A stretch of 64,000 bases of DNA from contig CAWBAJ010000020.1 in assembly GCA_963786765.1 (NCBI GenBank), positions 173,596 through 237,595 on the forward strand, in the 5' to 3' direction. Origin of the DNA: DATKNA01 sp963786765 (GTDB taxonomy: Bacteria > Actinomycetota > Actinomycetes > Actinomycetales > Kineosporiaceae). The position numbers were made by a program, and so were the translations under genes. The notes beneath the pieces are model-generated. The model was not told the DNA's origin, ran no database searches, and saw only the letters and a list, made by a program, of their open reading frames with translations. Below are positions 7,658-15,903 of the stretch, piece after piece (the first letter of the stretch is position 1; each line of letters begins with the position of its first letter).

Positions 7658-8929
7658 GTGCTGGACGCCGTCCGGGACCTGGCCCGGGACGGTGCTCTCG
7701 CCCGCGACCTCGAGGCCCTGCTGCGGATCCCCAGCGTCACCGGGAGCGCCGCCGAGGCGGACGCGCAGGCCTGGCTGGCCCGGCGGCTGGAGTGCCTCGG
7801 CCTCGACGTGGACCACTGGCGGATGGATCTGGCGGAGCTGTCCGCCCGGCCGGACTTCCCCGGGACGGAGGCGCCCCGCGAGGAGGCGTGGGGGCTGGTG
7901 GGCACGACCGACGGGGACGCCGACGGCGCCGGCCCCACCCTGGTGCTGCAGGGCCACGTCGACGTCGTGCCCGCCGGGGACCCCGGCACCTGGCAGGGGG
8001 ACCCGTTCACACCCCGTGCCGCCCGCAGCGATGGCCGGGACGTGCTGGTCGCACGCGGCGCCTGCGACATGAAGGGCGGTCTCGTCAGCGTGCTCGCGGC
8101 GCTCGCGGCGCTGCGGGCGGCCGGGGTCCGGCCGGCGGGCCGGGTCGCGGTGCACAGCGTCGTGAGCGAGGAGGACGGGGGCCTCGGTGCCTTCGGCACC
8201 ATCGCCCGCGGGCACACCGGCGACGCGTGCGTGATCCCCGAGCCGACCGACCGGCGCGTGGTGACGGCCGCCGCCGGCGCACTGACCTTCCGGCTCGAGG
8301 TTCGCGGCCGGGCGGCGCACGGGAGCTCGCGAGCGGAGGGCGTGAGCGCCTTGGAGGCCTTCCTGCCCGTGCACGCGGCCCTGCGGGAGCTCGAGCGGGA
8401 GCGCTGCGCCGACCCCGACCCGCTGATGGCCGGCTACGCGCTCGCCTATCCGCTGTCGATCGGGACCGTCCGCACGGGCGACTGGGCGAGCACCGTGCCC
8501 GACCTGCTCGTCGCGGAGGGCCGCTACGGCGTGAAGCTGGGCGAGGACCCGGCGACGGCTCGTGCCGCGCTCGAGGCCGCCGTCGAGACCGCCTGCGCGC
8601 GCGACCCGTGGCTGCGCGACCACCCCGTGCGGGTGACCTGGTGGGGCGGCCAGTTCGCCAGCGGTGCCCTGCCGGCGACCTCGGGGCTGCTGCCGCTCGT
8701 CCAGGACGCGTGGGCCGACGCCACGGGGCGGGACCGGCCTGCGCCACGCGGCGTCCCCTACGGGAGCGACTTGCGGCTCTACGCCGCCGCCGGCGTGCCG
8801 ACCCTGCACCTCGGGCCCGGCGACGTACGCCGGGCGCACACGGGCGGCGAGTTCGTCCCGCTCGACGAGGTCGAGGAGATCGCGGCGGCGCTGGCCCTCA
8901 CGGTTGTGCGGTATTGCGGCACGCGCTGA
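7658..8929 (+). CDS. M20/M25/M40 family metallohydrolase (ArgE/DapE-like), start uncertain
   Basis: A zinc-dependent aminoacyl or peptidyl hydrolase. Visible family elements are LVLQGHVDVVP (metal-binding His and Asp), ARGACDMKGG (bridging Asp), SVVSEEDGG (catalytic Glu pair), the dimerisation-domain start AAHGSSRAEG, and the C-terminal LGPGDVRRAHTGGEF (last metal His). The frame is open far upstream, but homologous-looking sequence begins near DAERRVLDAV; I took the in-frame GTG at 7658 as a conservative start. A leaderless ATG at 7549 in another frame could be the true start if one indel lies between (that frame stops at 7626). Members deacylate or hydrolyse N-acyl amino acids or dipeptides; substrate is not predictable here. 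It converges on glpD with a 9-bp gap. Confidence 0.8.
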   Translation: MLDAVRDLARDGALARDLEALLRIPSVTGSAAEADAQAWLARRLECLGLDVDHWRMDLAELSARPDFPGTEAPREEAWGLVGTTDGDADGAGPTLVLQGHVDVVPAGDPGTWQGDPFTPRAARSDGRDVLVARGACDMKGGLVSVLAALAALRAAGVRPAGRVAVHSVVSEEDGGLGAFGTIARGHTGDACVIPEPTDRRVVTAAAGALTFRLEVRGRAAHGSSRAEGVSALEAFLPVHAALRELERERCADPDPLMAGYALAYPLSIGTVRTGDWASTVPDLLVAEGRYGVKLGEDPATARAALEAAVETACARDPWLRDHPVRVTWWGGQFASGALPATSGLLPLVQDAWADATGRDRPAPRGVPYGSDLRLYAAAGVPTLHLGPGDVRRAHTGGEFVPLDEVEEIAAALALTVVRYCGTR

Positions 8930-8938
8930 GCAGCCCGC

Positions 8939-10663
8939 TCACCGAAGGGGCACGATGTCCGGCGCCCCGAGCCGGGCGGCGTCCGCGGTCTCGTCGTCCG
9001 GCTGCACCTGGGACGTCCGCTCCGCCTCGACCCGGGCGAGGTAGTGCGCCACCTCCCGGCGCATCTGCTCCTCGCTCCAGCCCAGCACGCCGCCCATCAG
9101 GGCAGCGGCGTGCGGTGCCGTGGAGGCGCCCCGGTCGAAGGTCTCGATGCTGATCCGGGTCCGCCGGGCCAGCACGTCGTCCAGGTGCCTCGCCCCCTCG
9201 TGGGTGGCGGCGTAGACGACCTCCGCGGCCAGGTGGTCCTCGGCGCCCGGCAGCGGCACGGCCAGCTCGGGCCGGCTCGCGCACAGCGCCAGGACCTGCT
9301 CGCTCATCGAGCCGTACCGAGACAGCAGGTGCTCGATCCGGGCGACGTGGAGGCCGGAGCGGGCGGCGGTGCGCTGGCGGGCGTTCCAGGCGGCCCGGTA
9401 GCCCTCGGCGCCCAGCAGCGGCACCTCGTCGGTGCACGACGGCGCGACCCGGAAGTCGAGCGCCCGGGCGGCCTCGTCCACCGCGTCCTTCGCCATCACC
9501 CGGTACGTCGTGTACTTGCCCCCGGCCACCACGACGAGCCCCGGCACGGGGTGCGCGACGACGTGCTCCCGGCTGAGCTTCGACGTCTGCTCGCTCTCGC
9601 CGGCCAGCAGCGGCCGCAGGCCGGCGTACACGCCCTCGACGTCCTCGCGGGTCAGCGGCGTTGCCAGCACGGCGTTGACCTGCCCGAGCAGGTAGTCGAT
9701 GTCGCTGCTGGACGCGGCCGGGTGGTCCTTGTCGAGCCGCCACTCGGTGTCCGTCGTCCCCACGATCCAGTGCCTGCCCCACGGGATGACGAACAGGACC
9801 GACGTCGGCGTCCGCAGGATGAGCCCGGTCGTCGACAGGATCCGGTCCCGCGGGACGACCAGGTGGATGCCCTTGCTCGCGCGGACCTTGAACTGGCCCC
9901 GCTCACCGACCATCGCCTGCGTCTCGTCCGTCCAGACACCGGTGGCGTTGACGACCTGCTGGGCGGCGACGGTGAGCTCGGAACCGCTCTCCTGGTCGCG
10001 CACCCGGACGCCGACCACGCGCTCCCCCTCGCGCAGGAACCCGACGACGCGGGCACGGTTGGCGACGACGGCCCCGTACGCGGCGGCCGTCCGCACGATG
10101 TTCATGGTGTGCCGGGCGTCGTCGAGCTGGGCGTCGTAGTACTGGACGGCGCCCACGAGGGCGTCCTTGCGCAGACCCGGCGCGACGCGCAGGGCCTGCT
10201 TGCGGGTGAGGTGCTTGTGCAGCGGCAGCCCGGCGGCGTGTCCGCCGGCGCGGGCCATGACGTCGTAGAGGGTGACACCGGCGGCCACGTACGGGCGCTC
10301 CCACACCCGGTGCTTGAGCGGGTAGAGGAACGGCACCGGCCGGGCCAGGTGCGGCGCCAGCTGCGTGACGATCAGGCCGCGCTCGCGCAGCGCCTCCGCG
10401 ACGAGCCCGAAGTCGAGCATCTCCAGGTAGCGCAGGCCGCCGTGGATGAGCTTGCTCGACCGTGAGCTGGTGCCGCCGGCCCAGTCGCGTGCCTCGACGA
10501 GCGCGACGGACAGGCCACGAGTAGCGGCGTCCAGGGCCGCCCCGGCACCCACCACGCCGCCGCCGACCACGACGACGTCGAAGGTGCCGGCGGCCATCGC
10601 CGCCAGGGCGGCCTCGCGCTCGACGGGGCCCAACCGCCCCGCGCCGTCGTCCAGGGTCGTCAC
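8939..10663 (-). CDS. glpD: Aerobic glycerol-3-phosphate dehydrogenase
   Basis: A 574-residue FAD enzyme oxidising glycerol-3-phosphate to dihydroxyacetone phosphate at the membrane and passing electrons to quinone. The GTG at 10663 opens the frame. The Rossmann FAD motif VVVGGGVVGAG is at residues 31-41, followed by SKLIHGGLRYLE, a family signature; VVNATGVWTDE, IPWGRHWIVGTTDTEW and the FAD-contacting VVVAGGKYTTYRVMAKDAV follow in order. The C-terminal part (about 400-560) is the helical DAO C domain. Length and all motifs are normal and there is no frame break. No glpF or glpK is beside it. The 186 bp upstream contain only a short tandem repeat. Confidence 0.95.
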   Translation of the reverse strand: MTTLDDGAGRLGPVEREAALAAMAAGTFDVVVVGGGVVGAGAALDAATRGLSVALVEARDWAGGTSSRSSKLIHGGLRYLEMLDFGLVAEALRERGLIVTQLAPHLARPVPFLYPLKHRVWERPYVAAGVTLYDVMARAGGHAAGLPLHKHLTRKQALRVAPGLRKDALVGAVQYYDAQLDDARHTMNIVRTAAAYGAVVANRARVVGFLREGERVVGVRVRDQESGSELTVAAQQVVNATGVWTDETQAMVGERGQFKVRASKGIHLVVPRDRILSTTGLILRTPTSVLFVIPWGRHWIVGTTDTEWRLDKDHPAASSSDIDYLLGQVNAVLATPLTREDVEGVYAGLRPLLAGESEQTSKLSREHVVAHPVPGLVVVAGGKYTTYRVMAKDAVDEAARALDFRVAPSCTDEVPLLGAEGYRAAWNARQRTAARSGLHVARIEHLLSRYGSMSEQVLALCASRPELAVPLPGAEDHLAAEVVYAATHEGARHLDDVLARRTRISIETFDRGASTAPHAAALMGGVLGWSEEQMRREVAHYLARVEAERTSQVQPDDETADAARLGAPDIVPLR

Positions 10664-10708
10664 CCCCGCAGTCTCCCGCAGTCTCCCGGCACGGCGCGGC
10701 CCGGGATC

Positions 10709-10745
10709 CCCACCTCACCCCCGGGACACCCACCTCACCCCCGGG
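10709..10745. repeat. Two 17-bp direct repeats in the intergenic gap
   Basis: CCCACCTCACCCCCGGG occurs at 10709-10725 and again at 10729-10745, a 20-bp period. It lies between the divergent glpD and SRPBCC genes (gap 10664-10849). Function unknown; nothing else is recognised in that gap. Confidence 0.7.
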
Positions 10746-10849
10746 CGGCCACCACGGCGGGCTCGGCGACGAGCGCCCTGCGCAGCTCCCCCTGCAGGCC
10801 CGGTCCGGCTCCGGCTCGAGCTGGCGGAGCTGGAGGAAGGGAGGGCGCG

Positions 10850-11242
10850 ATGCCCGGCTTCGTCCTGACCGGCCATGCGCAGGCCCCTATGGAGGAGGTC
10901 TGGAAGCTGCTCTTCGACCCGGCCCGCTTCCCGGAGTGGTGGGCGGGCGTCGAGTCGGTGCGCGCCGACGGCCCGGACCGGTACACCATGTGGCCGGACG
11001 GCTACCCCGACTTCCCGATGCCGCAGGTCCTGCGCGGCGACACCGACCACGGCCGGGTGACCATCTCCTGCCAGGTCTCCGACATCGACGTCACCTGGCA
11101 GCTCGCCGAGAGCCGGACCGGTACGGGGATCGAGGTGCGGGTCGACCTGCCGGCGGCGCAGGCGCACCGGCTCGAGGGTCAGCGAGCGCTCATCACCGAC
11201 TCGCTGGCCAGGCTGGCGGCCCTGGCGGAGGCGGCGGCCTAG
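10850..11242 (+). CDS. SRPBCC (START-like) superfamily protein, 130 aa
   Basis: A small protein with the helix-grip pattern of the polyketide cyclase / coenzyme Q-binding family: N-terminal strand FVLTGHAQAPMEEVWKLLFD, then PARFPEWWAGVESV, a series of amphipathic strands and a long C-terminal helix ending LARLAALAEAAA. An AGGAAGGGAGGG-like purine run sits just upstream of the ATG. Such proteins bind hydrophobic ligands or act as cyclases; with no pathway genes beside it, the ligand is unknown. It is a single-gene unit between divergent glpD and the convergent uracil-DNA glycosylase. Confidence 0.75.
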   Translation: MPGFVLTGHAQAPMEEVWKLLFDPARFPEWWAGVESVRADGPDRYTMWPDGYPDFPMPQVLRGDTDHGRVTISCQVSDIDVTWQLAESRTGTGIEVRVDLPAAQAHRLEGQRALITDSLARLAALAEAAA

Positions 11243-11290
11243 CGGTGCCGCTGGAGACGTCGACGATGCTGCCCGCGGTCGCCCGGTGGC

Positions 11291-12146
11291 TCAGGCCGCG
11301 AGCGTCCGCGCCCGCGCCAGGACGTCGTCGAGCATGGCCTCCGTCAGCCTGCCGGTGAACGTGTTCTGCTGGCTCACGTGGTAGGTCGCGAGCAGCGTGA
11401 CGGGGGGCCCGCCGGGCCGTGCCAAGGGTGTGGAGGCACCGTGCGCGAAGCGCGGCCGCGGCACGGGCACGCTCCAGCCCTGCCTCGTCGCCGCCCCGAG
11501 GGCCGCCTCCCACGCGTAGGCTCCCAGGGCCAGCACGGCGCGCAGAGTGGGCGCGAGCAGGGTCAGCTCGCGGTCGAACCAGGGCGCGCAGGTGTCCCGC
11601 TCGACGGGCAGTGGCTTGTTCGCGGGCGGCGCGCACCGCACCGGCGCCGCCATCCGGGCACCGACGAGGCACTGCCCGTCCGCCGCGTGCACGCTGTGCT
11701 CCTGGGTGGCGAGGCCCGCGCGGTGCAGCGCGGCGAAGATCCAGTCGCCGGAGCGGTCGCCGGTGAAGATGCGGCCCGTCCGGTTGCCGCCGTGCGCGGC
11801 CGGGGCGAGGCCGACGATCAGCAGCCAGGCGCGCCTCGTCACCCCAGCCGGGGATCGGGCGGCCCCAGTACGGCTCCCCCGCGAACGCCCGCCGCTTCGT
11901 GACGGCGACGTCCTCGCGCCATGCCACGAGCCGCGGGCAGGCGCGGCAGACCCCCACGCCGGCCTCGAGCGCCCGCAGGCCGGGCGCTGCGCGGGCCAGT
12001 TCCCGGACGTCGTCCGGGGTCCGCGCCACCGGCGTGCCGGGAGCCGAGGGGTCGCCGGGCCAGCCGATGCCCGGCGGCACGGGGGAGCCGAAGAGCTCCC
12101 CGGTCGCCGGGTGGGGCAGCCCGGGCAGGGTCGGCCCCGTCGCCAC
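11291..12146 (-). CDS. Uracil-DNA glycosylase (Fe-S type, family 4/5-like), one frameshift
   Basis: A base-excision repair enzyme removing uracil from DNA. The first half (GTG at 12146) contains the iron-sulfur cysteine pair CRACPRL and the RAFAGEPYWGRPIPGWG segment; the second half, in another frame, has LLIVGLAPAAHGGNRTGR (active-site motif), FTGDRSGDWIFAALHRAG and the LLATYHVSQQNTFTG motif near the end. The order and the AHGGNRTGR sequence fit the actinobacterial UdgB (family 5) type. The break near 11835 (GACGAGGCGCGCC on the coding strand) is explained by one extra base. It starts 3 bases from the stop of the dienelactone hydrolase gene, so the two are co-transcribed. Confidence 0.85.
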
Positions 12147-12148
12147 GG

Positions 12149-12841
12149 TTACCCGAGGCGGTCGTGCAGGAAGGCGACGGTGCGGTCCCACGCGACCGCG
12201 GTCGCTTCGGGGTCGTGCACCTCGGGCCGGTCGTCGTTGACGAACGCGTGCTGCGTGCCGGGGTAGTCGAAGACCTCCACGCTGCCACCCGCGGCCTCGA
12301 TGGCCCGTACGGCCGTGCGAATGCCCTCGGCGGCGGACGTCCCGTCCTCCTCGGAACAGTGGATCATCGCCGCCTTGCCGTCGTAGTTCGGCCAGCTCGG
12401 CTGCATGCGCTCCCACGGCATCGCCGGGTAGAAGCCGACCGCGGCCTGGACGTTCTCGGCCACCGTGGCGCTCCACAGCGCGAGCGAGCCGCCCATGCAG
12501 AAGCCGACGACGCCCAGCACGGGGGTCGTCACCGAGTCCAGGCCGGACAGATATGCGGCGGCGCCGGCGATGTCCTTGGCGGCCTGGTCCATGGCCAGGC
12601 CCATCATCAGGCGCATCGCCTCGTCGGGTTCGTCCGTTGCGGCGCCGTGGAAGAAGTCGGGCGCGAGCGCGGTGAAGCCCGCGGCCGCGAACCGCTCCGC
12701 GAGGTCCTTGACGTGATCGACGAGGCCCCACCATTCCTGGATGACGATCACTCCCGGGCCGCCGCCCGCGGCCTCGGCGAGGTAGCCGTCCGCGGTTCCG
12801 CCGTTGCTGGCGAAGCTCACCATGTCTCCCATGGCGGTCAC
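12149..12841 (-). CDS. Dienelactone hydrolase family protein
   Basis: A 230-residue alpha/beta hydrolase. It shows the family's oxyanion segment VIVIQEWWGL, the Cys nucleophile elbow GFCMGGSLAL (Cys near residue 115), an acidic residue in the HCSEEDGTSA region, and the catalytic His in YPGTQHAFVND. The Cys-Asp-His arrangement is that of dienelactone hydrolase rather than Ser esterases. Two methionine starts are possible (residues 1 and 4). True dienelactone hydrolases act in chloroaromatic breakdown; no such genes are nearby, so a general carboxylic-ester or lactone substrate is more likely. It leads a two-gene unit with the uracil-DNA glycosylase. Confidence 0.88.
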   Translation of the reverse strand: MTAMGDMVSFASNGGTADGYLAEAAGGGPGVIVIQEWWGLVDHVKDLAERFAAAGFTALAPDFFHGAATDEPDEAMRLMMGLAMDQAAKDIAGAAAYLSGLDSVTTPVLGVVGFCMGGSLALWSATVAENVQAAVGFYPAMPWERMQPSWPNYDGKAAMIHCSEEDGTSAAEGIRTAVRAIEAAGGSVEVFDYPGTQHAFVNDDRPEVHDPEATAVAWDRTVAFLHDRLG

Positions 12842-12856
12842 CCTAGGGACACCTCG

Positions 12857-13522
12857 TCAGTGGCGCGCGATGTACGCGCGCGCGTAGTTCTCGACGGTGC
12901 CGGGGGCGCCGCCGCCGACGACGACCGCGAGCACACCCTTGTCGTACCAGAGCACGATCGTGCCCTTCGTCGGCGAGCTGCCGACGGCCACCCGCTGGCT
13001 CCCGAACCGCTGCATGGACATCTTCATCCCGCCGCCCGTGACCCCGTCGACGACCTTGGGGAGGACGAGTGAGGAGATCCTGGGGTCGCCGACGGCCTGC
13101 GGCCGGACCGCGAAGAGGAAGAGCACGCCGACGGGGGTCGCGCCGCGGGACACGGACCTCACGGTCGCCGCGCCGAACAGGTCCCCCGCGCGGCGGACGG
13201 CAGTCAACGGGTCGCCGAGCCCGCGCGGAGCGGCGGAGAGCGTGTATCCCGGGACTCTCTTCGCGGTCGGGGGCACCGCCTTCGGGGTGGGGGGCGGCTT
13301 CGGGGTGGGCGTCGGTGTCGGTGTCGGCGTGGGTGTGGGTGTGGGCGTGGGCGTCGGGGCAGGCGGCGCACTCACGGTCGTGGCGCTCGGCGTCGGCGAC
13401 TCCGACGCCGCCAGGTCCGCCTCCCGGGGTACGGAGCAGGCCGCGAGGGCGGCAGTCGCCGCGGCGGCGGTTGCGAGGGCCGACACGGCGGCGAACGCGG
13501 CCGCACGGCCCTGCCGCCTCAT
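12857..13522 (-). CDS. Putative lipoprotein with a Thr-Pro repeat stalk
   Basis: A protein of about 221 residues. The ATG at 13522 gives a proper lipoprotein signal: RRQGR, a hydrophobic stretch, and the lipobox ALAAC (Cys at about residue 28). After the mature Cys comes a low-complexity stalk of alternating Thr-Pro (about 13 dipeptides; hexanucleotide-like repeats on the DNA at about 13300-13365), then a globular C-terminal domain of about 140 residues (PGYTLSAAPRGL to NYARAYIARH) I do not recognise. It is presumably anchored outside the cytoplasmic membrane with the domain held away by the stalk. A start at 13585 is possible in frame but would place charged residues before the signal peptide. 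Confidence 0.7.
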   Translation of the reverse strand: MRRQGRAAAFAAVSALATAAAATAALAACSVPREADLAASESPTPSATTVSAPPAPTPTPTPTPTPTPTPTPTPKPPPTPKAVPPTAKRVPGYTLSAAPRGLGDPLTAVRRAGDLFGAATVRSVSRGATPVGVLFLFAVRPQAVGDPRISSLVLPKVVDGVTGGGMKMSMQRFGSQRVAVGSSPTKGTIVLWYDKGVLAVVVGGGAPGTVENYARAYIARH

Positions 13523-13600
13523 CCGTCGCACCTGCCTCGATCCCCGCCCCGCCGGCCGTCCCTGACGGCCGTCACCGTAACCCATCGCGCTGTGTGGGCC

Positions 13601-14560
13601 TCAGCCGTCAGTTGCCAGGGACCAGGCGATGCCGTCCAGGACGTCGTGCTCGCTGGCGAGAACGGCCTGCAGCCCGGCCGTGCGCTGCACCCGCTCGACG
13701 ACCTGACCCCAGACGAGCGCGCCCGCACCGATGACGTCCACCCGGCCGGTGTCGAGGTACGGCAGCTCGGCACGCTGGGCGAGGGTGCGCCCGAGCAGGT
13801 CGGCGCAGGCCGCGCGCACCGTGGCAGCGGGCAGCTCCGCGCCGTCGACGGCGCCGCTGTCGTAGGCGGGCAGTCCCAGGGCGTGCGCCGTCACCGTGGT
13901 GACCGTGCCGGCCAGCCCCACGAGCAGGGTGGCCTTGTCGAGCGGCACCGCCCCGGCGACGACGTCCAGTGCCTCGTCGACCTCCGCCCGGGCGCGCTCG
14001 ATCTCCCCGGCGGTCGGCGGGTCGGACCGCAGATACCGCTCGGTGAGCCGCACCGATCCGACGTCGACCGACCGGGCAGCGATAACGGCGCCGCCGTCCC
14101 GTGGGTCGTCGCCGAGGACGACCTCCGTCGACCCGCCGCCCACGTCGACGACCAGCACCGGGCCGCGCTCGCGGTGCTCCGGCAGGGCGCGGACCGCGCC
14201 GGCGAACGCGAGCGCCGCCTCCTCGTCGCCCGTGATCACCTGCGGCGCGACACCGAAGATCTCGTGCATCCCGGCGGTGAAGCGGGCGGCGTTGGTCGCG
14301 TCCCGCGAGGCGGACGTGGCGACCACGCCGACCGCCCGGACGCCGGCCTCGGCGGCGATCGCCGCGTAGAACCGCGCGACGGCGAAAGTGCGCTCGAGCG
14401 CCTCCTCGGAGAGGCGGCCGGTCGCGTCGACGCCCTCGCCGAGGCGGACGATCTCCGTGCGCCGGTCCACGTCGACCAGGGCCCCGGAGGCCGGGTCGAC
14501 GTCCGCGACGAGCAGCCGCAGCGAGTTGGTCCCGCAGTCCACCGCGGCGACCCTGGTCAT
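13601..14560 (-). CDS. ppx: Ppx/GppA family exopolyphosphatase / guanosine pentaphosphatase
   Basis: A 319-residue actin-fold phosphatase that degrades polyphosphate chains or pppGpp. Visible motifs are VAAVDCGTNSLRLLV (phosphate 1), VVATSASRDATNA, VLVVDVGGGSTEVVLG (phosphate 2), VGLAGTVTTVTA, and the C-terminal VIGAGALVWGQVV. The length is that of the short, two-domain actinobacterial enzymes. ATG 14560 has an AGGAG site upstream and overlaps the DUF501 stop by four bases (ATGA). Operon order eno - ftsB - DUF501 - ppx is typical of the phylum. The symbol refers to the family; Ppx and GppA activities are not separable here. Confidence 0.9.
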   Translation of the reverse strand: MTRVAAVDCGTNSLRLLVADVDPASGALVDVDRRTEIVRLGEGVDATGRLSEEALERTFAVARFYAAIAAEAGVRAVGVVATSASRDATNAARFTAGMHEIFGVAPQVITGDEEAALAFAGAVRALPEHRERGPVLVVDVGGGSTEVVLGDDPRDGGAVIAARSVDVGSVRLTERYLRSDPPTAGEIERARAEVDEALDVVAGAVPLDKATLLVGLAGTVTTVTAHALGLPAYDSGAVDGAELPAATVRAACADLLGRTLAQRAELPYLDTGRVDVIGAGALVWGQVVERVQRTAGLQAVLASEHDVLDGIAWSLATDG

Positions 14561-15111
14561 CCCTGCTCCTCCTCGGTGCTGTCCTGCTGAGTGCTGTCGA
14601 GGGGTGCGACGCTCACGCACGGCCCGGCGGTCCACCAGGCGGGCAGAGCGGCGAGCGCCTCGTCACCGAGCGGGTTCACGCCCGGGCCGGCGGCGAGGGA
14701 GTGGGCGACGAGCACGTGCAGGCACTTGACCCGGTCCGGCATCCCGCCGGCAGAGACACCGGCGATCTCCGGGACCTCGCCGAGGGCAGCACGGCGGCGC
14801 AGGTAGTCCTCGTGGCCTGCACGGTAGCGCGCGGCGAGGTCGCCGTCCTGGCGGATCCGCTCGGTCATCTCCCTCATCACACCGCCCGACTCCAGCGTCC
14901 CGACGGCGCCGGTCGCACGCGGACAGGTGAGGTAGAAGGTCGTCGGGAACGGGGTGCCGTCCTCGAGCCGGGGGCGGGTCGTGACGACGTCCGGCAGGCC
15001 GCACGGGCACCGGTGCGCGACCGCCGCCGTCCCGCGCGCCGGCCGCCCGAGCTGGGCCCGCACCGCCTCGAGGTCGTGCGGTGCGACCGGTTCGCCCGAC
15101 CCGGAGGTCAC
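14557..15111 (-). CDS. DUF501 domain-containing protein
   Basis: A protein of about 184 residues of the DUF501 family, found almost always between the FtsB-like gene and ppx. Supporting features are the N-terminal VRAQLGRPARG, the cysteine-containing HRCPCGLPDVVTT with a later YLTCPRATGAVGTLESGG, and the C-terminal VKCLHVLVAHSLAAG. The CxC plus later Cys could bind metal, but this is unproven. The GTG start at 15111 overlaps the FtsB-like stop (GTGA), and its own stop overlaps the ppx start, so translation is coupled along the operon. Function unknown. Confidence 0.85.
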   Translation of the reverse strand: MTSGSGEPVAPHDLEAVRAQLGRPARGTAAVAHRCPCGLPDVVTTRPRLEDGTPFPTTFYLTCPRATGAVGTLESGGVMREMTERIRQDGDLAARYRAGHEDYLRRRAALGEVPEIAGVSAGGMPDRVKCLHVLVAHSLAAGPGVNPLGDEALAALPAWWTAGPCVSVAPLDSTQQDSTEEEQG

Positions 15112-15788
15112 GGCACGGAGGCCGGCGCGGTCGCTGCGGGCGTCGGCTGCGGCGCCGGCGCGCCGGCGCCGACGACCGACTGCCAGAGGGTGCCGTACCA
15201 GGCCGTGCCGTGCCGGGGCGGCACCGCGGCCGCCGCGCTGCGCGGGTCCGCCGCGTGCGTGGGCGCGGCCGGGTCGAGGCGCACGTACCCGACCTCTCCC
15301 GGATTGAGCATCCCGAGCCGCGCCCGCGCCTGGGCCCGGATGTACGCGGGGTCGTTCCAGCGGTTCCGCTCGGCCTGCAGCCGAGCCACGTCGGTCTGCA
15401 GCTGCACCACTTCGGCGCGGCCCTGGGTGAGTTGGGAGCGCTGCGCGAGCCACGGCCGCACGTAGGGCGCGATGAGCAGGGCCAGGATCACCAGGACGCC
15501 GGACAGCATGGTCACGGGCCGCACGACCGGCGGCCGGCGCAGCCCACGGCCGGCGGGACGACCGGCGACTCCCCTCGGCCTGGCCGCGCGGGGCGGACGC
15601 GCCCCGGCATCGCCGGCGGCCGGCGCCGGACGGGACTCACGGACCGGCGTGGAACGGGACGAGGCGGCGCGGGACGAGGGGGGCCGTGCAGGTGTGCCCC
15701 GGGCGGGAGTGCGGGGTCCGGTGGTGCGGGCGGGTGCGGGCCGCCGGCCGGCCGGGCCCCCGGGCGGGACGGGTCGTCGTGGAGCCAT
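15108..15788 (-). CDS. Septum formation initiator family protein (FtsB/DivIC-like)
   Basis: A bitopic division protein expected to act with FtsL and FtsQ at the septum. The N-terminal ~95 residues are an unusually long, basic, Pro/Arg-rich cytoplasmic tail; then one transmembrane segment (VTMLSGVLVILALLIAPYV), a short coiled coil (QGRAEVVQLQTDVARLQAER) and the conserved WNDPAYIRAQARARLGM followed by NPGEVGYVRLDP. The C-terminus is a variable Ala/Pro tail. ATG 15788 is preceded by a GGGAGGGAGGG run. It lies between eno and DUF501, the standard actinobacterial place for this gene. The tail length, about 226 residues in total, is typical of actinobacterial members. Confidence 0.88.
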   Translation of the reverse strand: MAPRRPVPPGGPAGRRPAPARTTGPRTPARGTPARPPSSRAASSRSTPVRESRPAPAAGDAGARPPRAARPRGVAGRPAGRGLRRPPVVRPVTMLSGVLVILALLIAPYVRPWLAQRSQLTQGRAEVVQLQTDVARLQAERNRWNDPAYIRAQARARLGMLNPGEVGYVRLDPAAPTHAADPRSAAAAVPPRHGTAWYGTLWQSVVGAGAPAPQPTPAATAPASVP

Positions 15789-15903
15789 GACCCTCCCTCC
15801 CGTCGTTGCCCTTCCCGAGACATGCCCTGGCTGCGACATGCGCACCTGTGACCATGCCACGGCGACGGACGCCGCGGGAGGCGACGCGCCCGTCCCGGGA
15901 TGA

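Noticed and set aside
13290..13370. Hexanucleotide-like repeats as a CRISPR or mobile repeat
   Set aside because: They encode a Thr-Pro stalk in a lipoprotein; there are no spacers or regular repeat units.
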